64,000 bases of DNA from Nannochloris sp. 'desiccata' (GCA_019044685.2 JAGTXX020000014.1:806001-870000), one strand, 5' to 3'; shown: positions 40,200-53,209, counted from the first letter of the stretch. Notes: generated by a model from the letters alone, not told the origin. Translations and numbers: made by a program.

Positions 40200-43100
40200 T
40201 CAATTCCCACCTTCAGCACCGATACTCTTTGCAAACTTCAAAAAGACCTCTTCTAAAGTGGCGTTTGCCACACCCCAATCGAGTATGTTTACTTGGCCAT
40301 TTTTAACGGCGAGCTCCATCTCACCAAAGACAGTAGATAAACTTACTTCCGAGGTCAACAACTCATATTTACGTGTGCCGCCAACAGCATACGTCAGTCT
40401 TGCAGAAGGAGAGAGACGACGAACGAGCGCTTCCACTGCCGCCTCACCTCCTGGGGCGGTGGTGGCGGTAAAAACGAGATAGCCACCATACCGAGCAGTG
40501 AGTTCTTTAGGGGCACCTATGCATACTAATTGCCCATCTACAAAGATTCCCAATCTGTCACACAGTGCAGCAGCTTCTTCCATTGAGTGTGTCGTTAAAA
40601 TAATCCCTCGACCGGCCTTGGCGCTTTTTACCACAGACCAAAGATTTTGTCTTGAGGAAGGATCCAGCCCAGTTGACGGTTCATCTAAATACACTACTTG
40701 AGGGTCTCCAATGAGCGAAATAGCTACAGATAATCTACGTTTCATACCTCCAGAAAAGGTTTTTACTTGCTTATCTGCTACACCACCATTCCATAAATTC
40801 ACAGCTCGGAGACCAGCTTCCACTGCAGCTTCTAATCTTGGAGTTGTCAGCCCTTTCAATCTACCGTAAAAGGACAAATGCTCCCGACCTGTCAGCTGAG
40901 GCCATAAAAGATTATCTTGGGGGCATACTCCCATTATCCCGTAAATGCTTTCCATTTCAGTACGAATATCATTACCCTGTACTAACGCATTGCCAGATGT
41001 AGGCTGTAAAAAGCCAGTTAGAATGTTTAAAGTAGTAGATTTACCAGCTCCATTGGGTCCTAATAACCCGAAAACTTCCCCACGAGAGACTGCCATGGTT
41101 AAATCTCGAACAGCGATTTTTTTCAATTTCCCCGGGAAAACCTTGTGCAGATTTTGAACAAGGATGGCCGTCTCGTCTGCAGTAGAGGACGTTGTTGAGG
41201 TGATGCTCGATCTGTGGACAGTGACGAGATCAGCGACGCGTTGGCGTTCAGCAGCAACGTCTTCTGGCTCTATGTCCACTCCCACAGCATCATTTCCAAC
41301 TTCTGCCGCCGTCGCTGCACCACCACCACCAGCAGCAGCAGCAGCAGCACTTTCTTTAATACTTCCACTAATCTGACCACCAGCAAGTTCAGATTTATAC
41401 TTCTTTCCTAAGAAGAACAAGGGATGGCGAGGTACACCTACTCCACCAGGCAGCACCTGTTCCAAATACCACGCCAACACCAAGAATATCACCGCCTCGG
41501 CCGCAAAGAACCCCATCACAGCAGGCAACCCATTTCCAGGATCGCTAAGCTTTGCCCAGGTCATACCTTGGCTCCCAGAATACGCTGCTCTGAACGCATA
41601 CTGCGAGATTTCAAATAATCCTCGATATAAAGCAAAGCCTGGGACGATATTGAAAAACACTGCCCACCAGCGACCCGATGCCACAAAGCTTTGCAACAAC
41701 AAATATCCAATCAAACCAGAAGCGAAGACGTATAAAAACGCAACCACCACTGCGGTACGTGCCGACTTAAAAATAGTCGCTAATAAAAAGGTAAATGCGA
41801 CGAGACACAGTACCCAAAGTAAAAAGAAAACAAATTGGAAGGAATATTCCGTTTTTGTAAAAAAAGCCAACTGAATAGCCGAGCCTACACCAATTAAAAT
41901 CCACACATACACCATATTCACCAAAAAATACCATACGTACTGAATAGCCCAGTAGGCAGCATCTCCTAGCCCATGCATTTTCATCATTGTTCTTAATTTG
42001 CCTTCCTTTTCAGCAACAAGCGTCGACAGCATCACAGGCAACAACAATTGTAACAGCCAGCAGTAGAATAAAGTACCTACTAAAGAAGCGATATCGAGAG
42101 TAAGGCTGGTAGATGGTTTTGGCATCTCCATGATACCAGCCAATCGAGCGAGTGCTCCTCCAACTTCATCGCCAGCAGCAGCAGTAGAAGGATCATTAGT
42201 AATAATAGCTTGTTGTAAAAACGCATCAGTAGCGGCATTAAGGGCCGCATGAACACGGACAGCCTGTGTCGGTTGCTGCCCACCTTCTCCATACCTATTT
42301 GTTGCGTTATACCACATTCGTAGAGAAAAAGTACCATTGACGGGATTGGTATTGCCGAAATCGTACGCACCAATGTACCCATTGATTTCAGCCGTACTAT
42401 TGCAGCGGGCTGCTTCATATCCACAGTACAACTGGGAATTTATATCATCTACTGTAGGTAGAAAAACCTGATCCATACCTAATGGAGAGATAGAGACCGA
42501 GACAGCTCCATTTGCAAGAGAATTCATGGTGGCAGACGCCAGTTCTGCTGCAGAAACAGTGCCGGGGGCGGCTGCATCAGTCGCCAAAAGGCTTAAAGAA
42601 CCGTTGTAATTATCTGTAGGGACAAAAGCAGGTTCAATATAATAAGTAAATAACGGGAATTTTTTAAAACTACCCAACACAATGCCTAATAAGGACAATG
42701 CGCCAGCGTAAGCAGCTCCAGACTCTTCGCCCAAAGCTGCAAAATTTGCTGCGGTTGCTTGGTCAGCTGGTGTTACAATTGGATCTGGGAATAGATCCAT
42801 AGCTTGTGCTATTGTTTGATTTTGTCCAGTAATGAGCACAGCGCCTTCAGGAGAGTACGGGTGTGCGAGAAACCCAGGGCTAGGGATGGAAAACATCGCA
42901 GGCCAGATAGAGGGGCTAGGCACAGCACAAAAACCCGCTTGCTCAGCATCGCTATATAGGAAACCACATTGATTGTCATCATATTGTTCGCAGTCTTCCC
43001 ACGCTCTACATGGATCATCTATAGTAGGTACTCTGCATGTGGTAGCACCGCCATCAGAAGGGGTAGAGCAGCAGGTAAGACAGAGACAGCCGCATCGGTT

Positions 43101-43470
43101 ATCAGGGGTGTCGAGTGCGTTGTTAATTACTTTTTGGAGGACAAAAAGTAGGATGCAGAAGAAAACAGGCGTGATGACGATGAAGACGTTGGTACAGACT
43201 GCGCGTCGTTGTTGCTGTAAGTTTTTACGGAGGAGAGCTTTTGCTTGAATGCTAAATGAGGTCTGTAAGAAAAGAAAAACCAATAGAGGCGGTGAGGCGA
43301 GGGTCAAGATGGGTTTTGAATTCAGCTGAGCAAAGCAGCAGAGACATGACCGAAAGGTAAATAAATGCAGTGAAGTTCTTAATGTCACCTAGTAGGATAT
43401 TACAATCAAAACATACCTTGCCCTTTCTGGTTTCTGCAAGCTCTGCAGGCATTTGATCGTTTGGCTGCAT
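40200..43470 (-). CDS. Half-size ABC transporter, subfamily A (ABCA), first of a divergent pair
   Basis: Exon 1 (43470-43417, 18 codons) and exon 2 (43262-40200) join in phase 0; 1038 aa. Layout: cytosolic N-terminus, one membrane helix (VFIVITPVFFCILLFVLQKVI), a large Cys-rich lumenal or extracellular loop, then five or six helices (from SLVGTLFYCWLLQLLLPVMLS). One nucleotide-binding domain follows: Walker A GLLGPNGAGKSTT (about 752), signature FSGGMKRRLSVAISLIG (about 854), Walker B VVYLDEPSTGLDP and H-loop LTTHSMEEA. This is the plant half-size ABCA plan; such proteins dimerise and are linked to lipid transport at ER or other membranes. The C-terminal segment LEEVFLKFAK is also typical. 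It pairs head-to-head with the ABCA gene at 43947. Confidence 0.94.
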
Positions 43471-43946
43471 GGTATGTTCTTTCAAAGACACTGCTCTAGC
43501 TCCAATAATGCATCTGGTCGCAATGTATTTTGAGCAATAATACAGACGCAACTTTTTCAAGTTAACGCGGTTTAATGTCTAATAAAATAAAAACTCTGCC
43601 AAGAATGCCCTGATGTAAATCCTGGGATTGTACCAGCAAGGGTATTCAAAGCCTCATATCAGCCCTTCTAGACAAAGTAAAAATATTTCTGAACGAACTG
43701 GAGACGCCTTTATGTCGCACATTGTCTTTGTGTAGGAGCTTTAATTTGATGCCACACACGTTTATTCCTCACACGACGAGCGAACGGATGACATAACCCA
43801 CCAACTATAAACGTGTTAAAAGGCTCAAATATATTCAATAATATTTCTGGGCTGTGATCATGCCCCTACAGCTGCATTTAGATTGTGTACAGTATTAATT
43901 TCTTTGCCTGCATATTTGACATCCATCTGCACAAAGACCGCTTAAA
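43471..43946. promoter_or_regulatory. Divergent promoter region between two ABCA genes
   Basis: 476 bp between the two ABCA starts, which must hold both promoters. No gene and no distinct TATA box is singled out. Confidence 0.45.
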
Positions 43947-46900
43947 ATGAGCACCTTCGAAAACGGTGACACGCCTGGCTTATCACAAATAAAACCCATC
44001 ACCACGAGCGAAATCACAGAATTAGATGGTCCAACTCTGGCAGCAGCAGAGCAGAACGATCGGGTCTTTGGAAAATTGGTCTTGAAACCTTGGCGCACTA
44101 GGTAGGTTATTTCATTGTATATTTTGCGATCTGTGGTTCATAAGATGTGCATAGATTTCTAAGATAGCACATTGTTGCTCAGCTGCTCTCCACCGCTTAT
44201 AAAAAATAATATTCCCCAACCCTTTCGCCAATTCTTGCTCACCCACCCTTGTGTTTTTCTCTTCTTTCTCAATATAGGTTTTGGGATCAGTTCACTGCTT
44301 TGACATATAAGCAAGTTCTAGTCTATGCCCGCAATTCTCGCGCCACCATCCTGCGTTTACTCGCCCCCCTCTTCTTCATGTTTCTCCTCTGGCTACTAAA
44401 CATCGCTGTTACCTCGGATAACACTGAAATCAGCGCCTTTGTCAATACCCCTACCCCTGAAGCGACCTCGTACAACTCAATTCCACCTTGTACGAGTGAT
44501 ACGTTCATCAGAAATGACCCTTGTTGGGATTTTATATATAGCCCTAACACAAGTGCGGTAGCTCAAAGCATCGCCGAGGGGATGCGGCTTAACAACCCTG
44601 GCCGTGTAATCGATCCTTCTGCTGTCCTTGGTTTTGCTTCTATTTCAGATGCAAATGCGTTCTTGGATGCAAACCCTGAACGTGTTTTGGGTGGTGTTCA
44701 TTTCCTTTTAGATGCTAATACTGGGCCCAATGCCCCGCCCACTGAAATTCCAATTGCTGGTGCAGCGCCCCTCAATCTTAATTACATTCTACAAGTTAAT
44801 TCTACGGTGAAGTACTTCAAAGCAAAGTTCCAAGATCCTACGTTCTTCTCTGCGGTGCCTATCCAAGTCGGGGTAGAAAGGGAGATTGCTAGGTATCAAT
44901 TGACTACATCAAATGCTGGCAGTGACGCTCCATCCCAATTAAGTTGGGATGTAAGCATGTCTCAATTCGCTCATCCTCAAACAGGAGACGTGAATATAAT
45001 AGGTCAAGCGATGGGACCCTTTGTATTCGCTGCAAATATGTTTAATTTCGTGCTTTTGTTGTCTTCTGTCGTGGCTGAAAGAGAACGGGGTTTGCGGCAA
45101 GCGTTGAAAACTACCGGCATGATGGATTCATCTTTTTGGTTATCGTGGCTTGTAGTTGAGCTTGCTATTTCGGTATTTTTTACCTTGTTTACAATTGCAT
45201 TTGGCGCTATGTTTCAGTTTCGGTATTTCTTGAATAATTCCTTTGCTGTGGTGTTTTTACTCTTTTTGCTCTTTCAATGGGCGATGGTCGGCGTGGCGTT
45301 TTTGCTATCCACGATGATTTCAAAGACTTCTACTGCGATAAACCTAGGATTTGTGATTTTCATCTTTGGGTGGGTATTACAAACTGCGATTGTCTTTGGG
45401 TTCCCCTACACTCCCGATAATATTGGCAGTATACCGATCGTTACAGTTATCTTTACTCTGCTGCCATTTGCCCCCCTGTCAAAGGGGGCGGTGGATCTCG
45501 GAGCTGCTGCAGAAGCTACCGATGATGGAATTTCTTGGTCTAGACGTAGTGAATATTGTCAAGATATAAAGAATCCTACAGAACAAGATTCTCTGTATGC
45601 TACAGCGACTGATGCGTATTGGGACTTTAGCTGCGTTTTTCCCGTAGGGACCATTTTAGCAATTTTAGCTCTGGAGGCTTTAGTGTACTTTTTGCTGGCT
45701 ATTTACCTAAACAACGTGCTTCGTGATGAGAATGGGGTGAGGAAGAAGCTGTGGTATTTGTTTACCCCTGAGTACTGGCGTGGAGGAAGTAAATTTAATA
45801 GCAAAGCAGGCAGCGGGAGTGGGGGTCAGGCATTAAAGCCTTCAGTTCCTTGCCCCGTGATGGATGGATCCCTCGGAGAAGAACAAGGCGATGCTGATGT
45901 TTTAGCTGAAGAGAATGAAATGAAAGCCTTGATGCAGCATCGTATCGCTGGCACTGGTGGTAACAAAAGTACAAATGGCAATCTAGAAAGTAACCAGTAC
46001 CCTCTCGCGTCTGCTGCGGTCGACTGCACAAATGCAGTTGAGGTGTTTGGCCTTCAAAAGGCCTTTGGCAGGGGATGGTGCAGTGGAAGTTCTAATAAAT
46101 GTTGTTGTTGTTTACCCTCCATGTCATGCTGCTGTGGCCGTCGTACTTCTGGTCAACGCAGTACAGTCAAAAAGTCAAAGGAATTCTGGGCTATTAAAGG
46201 CTCTTGGTTTTCGATAGAAAAGGATCGGTTATTCTGCCTTCTTGGCCCCAATGGTGCCGGCAAAACAACTACTATTAATTGTTTGACCGGTGTATTGCCT
46301 CCAACGGGAGGTGATGCCCTTGTGTACGGAGAATCTATTACAAATCCAGGGTCAATGGAACGGATACGATCTGTGATGGGAGTCTGCCCTCAATTTGACG
46401 TCCAATGGGGTGAACTCACCGGTGCGGAGCATTTGTACATTTATGGAAGAGTCAAAGGCCTTGCTGCAAGCGATGTTAAAGCACAATCCGAGGATCTCTT
46501 GGAAAGTGTGAAGCTCACTTCAGCGGCGGGGCAGAGATCGTCGGCCTATTCAGGTGGAATGCGAAGGCGCTTATCGGTTGCTATTGCATTATTAGGCGAC
46601 CCTTTAATTGTATATTTAGATGAACCGACTACTGGCATGGATCCCATCTCAAGAAGACATGTCTGGGATGCTATTGAGGCTGCAAAGCCCGGGAGAGCCG
46701 TCGTTTTAACAACTCACTCAATGGAGGAAGCTGATATTTTAGGTGATACAATTGCTATTATGGCACGTGGGAGGGTACGGGCGTACGGATCTTCACTGAG
46801 GTTGAAACAGAGGTTTGGGAGTGGCTACCAGCTGGCTGTTGCTGTTACTGGTGGTAACGGCGATATTGGCGTGGACGGCAAAGAGCTTCTTAATCATAAT

Positions 46901-47428
46901 AATAACAGTAATAAAAAAGAGAATATAGAGTTGAAGAAAGCGAGAATAGATGCTGTCACTGCTTTACTTAGAAATGAGCTTGGTGTACAGGCTCCTGAAG
47001 CAAATACAGGTGCTTATCTGGTCTTTTTAGTCCCTAAATCTGCAGAAAATGAGCTGCCGAGTGTCTTACGGCAACTGGAAGAAAGGAAAGATGAGCTTGG
47101 CGTCTCAGATATTCAAATCAGTTTAACTTCTCTAGAAGAAGTCTTTTTGGGTATTGCACGCCAAGCCGAGGTAGAAGCTGCTGCTGCTGAAGGTCGATCT
47201 GTCGTTGAGGTGAGAATTGAAGACGGGTCAATTTTGGAAGTGGATGTGGGAGCAGAGCAGGCACAGCAGGAGACGACAGGTAGAAAGTATGCTGTGAAAT
47301 GGGCGCAAGATGAACAAGGGAGGTTGTCAGTGTCTTCATGGACATTAATTGAGGATACTAATATAACTAATGGTACTGCTACTCGGACTGTAGTTGCTGC
47401 TCCCGTGCCACCCACAAAAATGACTTGA
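43947..47428 (+). CDS. Half-size ABC transporter, subfamily A (ABCA), with a Cys-rich patch before the NBD
   Basis: Exon 1 (43947-44101) and exon 2 (44278-47428) join in phase 2 over a 176-nt intron; 1101 aa. The splice gives KPWRTRFWDQFTALTYKQVLVYARNSRATILRL. One helix, a large loop and about six further helices precede one NBD: Walker A CLLGPNGAGKTTT (about 708), signature YSGGMRRRLSVAIALLG (about 809), Walker B IVYLDEPTTGMDP and H-loop LTTHSMEEAD. Just before the NBD core (about residues 651-676) lies a dense cysteine cluster, GWCSGSSNKCCCC then SMSCCCGRR. A C-terminal extension (about 70 residues) follows LEEVFLGIARQ. It is the divergent partner of the minus-strand ABCA gene; the two could form a heterodimer, which is inference. 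TGTAA is at 47481. Confidence 0.94.
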
Positions 47429-47480
47429 TGATAATTATTGATACAGAGTCGATTTATAATAAAAATTTGGCGAATTCGCG

Positions 47481-47485
47481 TGTAA
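47481..47485 (+). promoter_or_regulatory. TGTAA poly(A) signal candidate, ABCA plus gene
   Basis: TGTAA 53 nt past the stop. Confidence 0.55.
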
Positions 47486-47640
47486 ATACATTAATGTACC
47501 ACCTTTGTACAGTACAGCCCAGTACTGGACATGTAACATAGTATACATGGTTGGAGACTGTCTATGTTCTCGGACTGAGAGGAGGGCAGGCATATCGCAT
47601 TACATTACAATAGATCGCATAGTTTTTTTCAAAGTTTAAC

Positions 47641-48924
47641 TTAAAGTTCACTATGTGGTTCATCAGATGTATTCTTTCTTTCCACCGTCTTGTTCTTGTT
47701 CGTATTTCTTTCCTCAACTTGTCCCTCGTTACTTTTTGCACTACTTTTTTCTTGAAACGAAGTCAATGCTCCTACTTTATATTCTTCAATAAACTCTGGC
47801 AAATTCTCCAACTTCATCCCAGTTTTCAAATATTTTTCGTTCTTTTTTGCATCGAAAATGATAAACAGTGGTGCGGGTGCGTCTCCTGCCACCCCGAGAC
47901 TCTTCAGCAATGGCTCCCCATGTTCTGCTCCTTGAGCTGTAACTGTAAATTTTAAATCGTCATTCGCCTCTGCAGCTGCAGAGACAGCATCATACGCTAT
48001 TTTATTAATATCTCTCGCTTTTTCAAAAGCTATAATGGCTTGTGGCAGAGGCACTCGAAATGCCCGGGCAAAATCTCGAAGTGCCTCTGGATCATCTTTA
48101 AAATACCGAGAGACAAGCGGTGTTGCGTGGGACAATGCCCATTGGATGAGTAGATCTAGAGTGAATTCACCTTGGTAGCGGGGGTGTTTGGTGTCGTTTG
48201 GCTTTATCATCACGGCAAACGGCGAATCACAGTCGTCATTTACTTCAACTTTGTTTTTTTCCGATGGAGATGGGCACTTGATACCTTTGTCTAATAGTAA
48301 AGAAGGGTCAGTGACATATGCTGCTACAATTTCTCCTACTACTCGATCTGCCATTTGCAGAAACGCCACTTTCGAAGCAGAATGCGTTGGTTGTGAGCCT
48401 ATAAACGCTATAATTACAGGCTTGATATCAGCAGCCGTCTTTTGTGCCAGAAAAGTTTCAACTTCTTTTATGGTTTTGAGCTCGTTTGGGGCTGCTTCAG
48501 CGTGTTGTTCTAGGTACTGTACAATTTCTTGAGCTGTTCTAGGTCCAGTATAGTTGAAAGGATGATCTATGTTCCCATGTTGAAATATTTTCATGGTTGG
48601 AAAGGCCTTGATTTGATATTTACTGTTGAGGGCGTAATTTTTCTGTTCTTCTCCATTCGCTGTAGCTAAGACAACGTTTGAGCCACTTTTCTTCAATTCT
48701 GACGCTGCCAATGCCCATTCAGAGGCTAGAGCTTTACAATGGTCGCACCAAGGGACGTAGAATTCTACAGCAAGGTATGGGTGAGCTTTGGCAGCCGCTG
48801 CCAGCTCATCTTCGCCGGCAATGACGAGAACAGGGTTGTCTTCTTCATTATTTGCTGCAGTGCATGTTTGCGAGAATAGTAGCGTTGTTAGTGTCAACGT
48901 GATCAACACTACAAATTTTGACAT
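47641..48924 (-). CDS. Protein disulfide isomerase-like, one active domain (a-b-b'), ER
   Basis: 427 aa, single exon. A signal peptide (MSKFVVLITLTLTTLLFSQTCTA) precedes one thioredoxin domain with active site WCDHC (C60, C63) and cis-proline AFPTMKIF. Two redox-inactive thioredoxin-like domains follow (b and b', to about residue 385), and then a Lys/Glu/Asn-rich tail. Full-length PDIs have a second CGHC domain, which is absent. The protein ends HSEL, a plausible variant of the K/HDEL retrieval signal. PDIs oxidise and isomerise disulfides of secretory proteins. CDHC differs from the usual CGHC and may shift redox strength. Confidence 0.9.
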   Translation of the reverse strand: MSKFVVLITLTLTTLLFSQTCTAANNEEDNPVLVIAGEDELAAAAKAHPYLAVEFYVPWCDHCKALASEWALAASELKKSGSNVVLATANGEEQKNYALNSKYQIKAFPTMKIFQHGNIDHPFNYTGPRTAQEIVQYLEQHAEAAPNELKTIKEVETFLAQKTAADIKPVIIAFIGSQPTHSASKVAFLQMADRVVGEIVAAYVTDPSLLLDKGIKCPSPSEKNKVEVNDDCDSPFAVMIKPNDTKHPRYQGEFTLDLLIQWALSHATPLVSRYFKDDPEALRDFARAFRVPLPQAIIAFEKARDINKIAYDAVSAAAEANDDLKFTVTAQGAEHGEPLLKSLGVAGDAPAPLFIIFDAKKNEKYLKTGMKLENLPEFIEEYKVGALTSFQEKSSAKSNEGQVEERNTNKNKTVERKNTSDEPHSEL

Positions 48925-49373
48925 CGTTCCGGATCCGAGTCTGGATTCAAAATAGTTGCACCGTGTTCTCAGAAAATGTGATCGGACATGTGATCATGAA
49001 TGAATGGTAGAGGTCTAGAATGAGTTCCACTAGGTGTATATATGTAGTATGTTTGTAACAATGTTATGACATGGCAGACAGAGCGTGGTTCTCACTAGAA
49101 ATAAAGCGTGGCCACGTTGTTGGCAAAGAATGAACTTACCTTTTTGTGGCAACTAAAATAACATGCAAAACATTTTAGCTACATTTTCAAAAGTAAAATT
49201 ATTTTTACGTGTCTAAAGAATATCCAAAGCTTTAATAACCACTGCATTGTGATCCTTCGACATTTTGCAAAACAACATTCCATCTTTCATTTGTGTAGTT
49301 AGTGATAACTGGCTTTTCTGTTTGAATCCCAACGGAAACAGCCTTATATAAATCTACGAAATCTTTTAACAAG
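48925..49373. promoter_or_regulatory. Divergent promoter region, PDI / NEMF
   Basis: 449 bp between two divergent starts. No gene: the open frame at 49232-49462 on the minus strand overlaps NEMF exon 1 and is rejected. Confidence 0.4.
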
Positions 49374-52300
49374 ATGGTAAAGCAGCGCATGGCCACGGCG
49401 GACGTGGCCGCAGAGGTTGCTTCTTTACGGCAGCGGGGGATCATTGGCATGAGAGTGAGCAAGTGAGTTTTAATGTAAAATTTGTCCGAAAATTCTGTGC
49501 ATATTCCAATATACTAGAAATTAACGTTCTGTCTTCTTCCCCTCAACCTCTTAACAGTATCTATGACGTCAGCTCCAAAGTTTATGTCCTCAAACTTGCC
49601 CGAAGCGGCGAAGCCGCCGACAAAATCCTACTCCTTATTGACAGCGGTTCTCGCTTCCACACCGTCGAAACCATGCCAGAAAAGACCGACGTGCCCTCTA
49701 ATTTCACTTTGAAACTACGCAAGCATATCCGTACACGTAGAATTGAGGCTATACAGCAATTAGGGGTCGATCGAATAGTCCAAATAACTATCAGCAGTGG
49801 AGAAGTTACGTACTATTTACTTTTAGAGTTCTATGCTCAAGGGAACGTCATTTTAACTGATAAATCATATCACGTGCTGACGTTACTACGCTCACATAGA
49901 GATGATGCTAAAGGGATGGCTACTATGGCTCAGCATACATATCCAATACACACGGTGAGATTGAGGCAGCCCTTGGCATTTGAGAAATTAGTCGCCGCTC
50001 TTGATACTGCGGGTGCGGCAGGTGGCGGTGGTGGTGGTGGTGTTCCTCGTATTGAAGCTTCGAATACAGAGCAAGAGGAGAAGGAGGATGAAGAAGAAAA
50101 AGAAGTTATTGAGGATACGAAATTTACAGCTGCAACAACATCATCAACAACAACAACAACAACGTTAAAGTCTGTGCTCGCAGAACTGGTGCCCTATGGC
50201 CCATCCGTCGCTGAGCACTGCATTCAAACAGCTGGCCTCGACCCTTCTCGCTCTCTTTCTACAGTAGGTTTGTTAACGGATGCTGAAAAGGAGGCATTAA
50301 TGGCTTCTGTACGTAGATTTGAGAAGTGGCTTGATGGATGTGAAGACGCAGCAACGCCAGCACCAGGCGGGGCAATATTGACCACCACCACCGCTGCTGC
50401 TGCTATTGATAATGAGAATAGGACTGTCAGGGCTATCTCTGATGACTCTGTTCAGGATTCTTCTAATGTAGTCTACAATGATTTCGAGCCGCTAATAGAA
50501 GACCACCTCCCCTTTGAACAACACAAACGCCACCCAGGTTTGATTAAATTTCCCACCTTTGATGCTGCCGTTTCTGAATATTATGGAAAGTTGCATGGTC
50601 AACGGGCCATAGCACAGCAGGCGCAGCGTGAGAAACAAGCAGTAGGTAAACTGGATGCGATTCGCAGGGACCATGAACTGAGATTAGACGCTCTAGCCAA
50701 TGAAACCGAGGCGGCTGAGAGAAGAGCAGCTTTGATTGAATTGAACCTAGACGCTGTGGACGCTGCGTTGAATGCTGTGCGTGAAGCGCTCGCGGGTGGG
50801 ATGGATTGGAATGATCTAGGAAGGATGATTAAAGATGAAAAGAAAGCTGGAAATCCTATAGCCGCTTTAATAGATTCTTTGCAACTTGAGAAAAATAAAA
50901 TAACTTTGGTGTTGAGGGACCCTCTGGAAGACGACAGTGATGATGATGAGAAAGAAGAAGCTGAAGATGAGGTTGCTCAGAAGCAGGGCGATCATAACAA
51001 GAAGAAAATGAATAAGAAGAATAAAAACAAGGGGCAAAGAAACCAAAAGCATGTTGATCGAGTAGAGGTTGACTTGGATTTAACCGCCCATGCCAATGCA
51101 CGTGCCCACTACGACGCTCGCAAAAAACATGCAGATAAAACACGTCGTACTTTAGAAGTAAGCGAACGCGCGCTTATTGCCGCAGAAAAGAAAGCACAGG
51201 AAGCTTTAGCCAAAGTCCGTCGCACAGCGTCGGCCAAAACTGGAGTTGCTGCCGCTGCCGCTGCGGCACGAAAATCATATTGGTTTGAACGCTTCCACTG
51301 GTTTATTTCCAGTGAAAATTACCTCGTATTAAGTGGCCGTGATGCACAACAGAATGAGTTGTTAGTAAAGCGGTATTTAAGGAAAGGGGACGCATATGTC
51401 CATGCCGACTTGCACGGGGCCGCCTCGACAATAATAAAAAATAACGATCCTACGATGCCGATTCCACCGTTAACGCTCTCTCAAGCTGGCCAAGCATGTG
51501 TCTGCCGTTCAGCAGCATGGGATGCCAAAGTAATTACCTCTGCTTATTGGGTGCATCCTCATCAAGTTAGTAAAACAGCCCCCTCGGGTGAGTATTTGAC
51601 CACGGGATCGTTTATGATTCGAGGAAGAAAGAATTATCTACCTCCCCAGCAGCTTGTGATGGGTATTGCCTGGTTGTTTAGGTTGGAAGAAGAGAGTATT
51701 AAGGGGCATTTGGGGGAGAGAGCTGTTAGAGTGGACCTCTTTGAGAACGGTGGGGGAGGCTCTGAGGGTGATGAGTCTGTAGTGGTCGAAGACATAGAAG
51801 AAGAGGGAGAAAAGATGGTGGAAAGAAATGTTGTTTCTGATAGTAAACCCAGTGCTTTAGATGCGTTTATGGATTCTTCAGTAGATACCTTACAGCAACA
51901 GCAGCAGCAGCAGCCTTCTTTAGGTGGCGGTGCTTTGAACGGGGCTGCTGGTGGTAGCCGGATGGAAGCTACGTTTGATAGATATGGTTTAGCTGATGCG
52001 TTACCTACAACTAGTGATCAAGTAGAATATTTAGAAGAGGATGCTGATGGTGGGCGAGATGTTTTAGAGATGCTAGGAGTTCATCGTGGTGGTGGCGGCG
52101 GTGGTGAGTCAAGTACTAGGCGTCATCTCTCAGCCAAAGAACGACAGCTGTTGAAGAAAGGAATCAACCTCGAAGATATTCCCGCTGGTTTAGAGAAGAA
52201 GAAGTCTTCTTCTCAACGTCAGCACCCAGAAGCATCTAAAATAGAGCAACTGCCGGCACCTCAACCGCAGCAGCAGCAGCAGCAAGGTGTACGTGGTGTC

Positions 52301-53209
52301 AAAGGCAAAGCTGCTAAGAAAAATAAGAAATACGCTGAACAAGATGATGAAGAACGTAAACTCGCGATGTCTGTGCTTCAATCTGCTGGTCAAAAGAAAG
52401 ATCGAAAGCAAAGAAAGGATGAACGTAAAGCAAAAATGGCAGCGCGCAAAGCAGCAAAAACTGGTTTGACCAAAATTGAAGTTACTGAAGAAGATATAGC
52501 AAAATTGACTGCACGCTTAGCTATAGAACCCGAAGGTGAAGACGATGAAGAAGAAGCTTTAGAGGATATTGAAAGCGCTAGTGCTCGTGGTAGCGAAGAA
52601 GATGAAGAGCAAGAGGGTGAGCGAGAGGTGGTTGCAGAGCAAGTGTCCAAGGAGGAAATAAAAGAATCTGAAGATGATAACGACGGCAACGATAATAATA
52701 CTAACGAAGAATTACAGCGGGAGCGTGCAGAAGTAGCTGAGATTTTAGCTTCTGAAGGCGTCGCCATGTTAGATGATGCGGACAGAGAGCGCCTGACACA
52801 ATTAGATGAATTGACTGGCATGCCTCGTCCAGAAGATGTTATTCTCTACGCAGTACCTGTATGTGCTCCATATCATGTGGTATCGCATTATAAATATAAA
52901 GTAAAACTGGTGCCAGGCACGTTGAAAAAGGGAAAGGCGTTTAAACAAGCGGTGGAATTATTAACTGGCCGGAACGCTGTTGCTACTTCTGGTGGTAGAG
53001 GTGGTGCGACTGGTACTGGTGCTGAAGGTTCTACTTCTTCGTCTGCTGACGTTGCTGCTGCGAATGCAAGAGAACTGGAATTAATTCGAGCGGTGGCGGA
53101 GATGGACGGGATTAATGCAATGGTAGGTGGAGTCAAATTGCAGGTAGCTGGGTTACAAAAGATGCAGATGGCGAAGAAAAAAGCTGCTGGGAAAGGTAAA
53201 AAGAAATAG
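49374..53209 (+). CDS. NEMF: Rqc2/NEMF ribosome-associated quality control factor
   Basis: Exon 1 (49374-49462) and exon 2 (49558-53209) join in phase 2 over a 95-nt intron; 1246 aa. The splice rebuilds MVKQRMATADVAAEVASLRQ...GMRVSNIYDVSSKVYVLKL, the NFACT-N start. A long coiled coil follows (about 390-600). The NFACT-R domain is RKSYWFERFHWFISSENYLVLSGRDAQQNE (from about 600). Acidic and Gln-rich linkers come next, and the NFACT-C domain is at the end (VPVCAPYHVVSHYKYKVKLVPG, about 1125). Rqc2/NEMF binds 60S subunits with stalled nascent chains, recruits Listerin and adds C-terminal Ala/Thr tails. Inserts rich in Gly, Thr and Gln (about 175-225, 790-880) make it somewhat longer than animal NEMF. 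TGTAA lies 38 nt past the stop. Confidence 0.96.

Noticed and set aside
49232..49462. Minus-strand 76-codon frame before NEMF
   Set aside because: It overlaps NEMF exon 1 antisense, and that exon is firmly supported by splice phase and NFACT-N homology.
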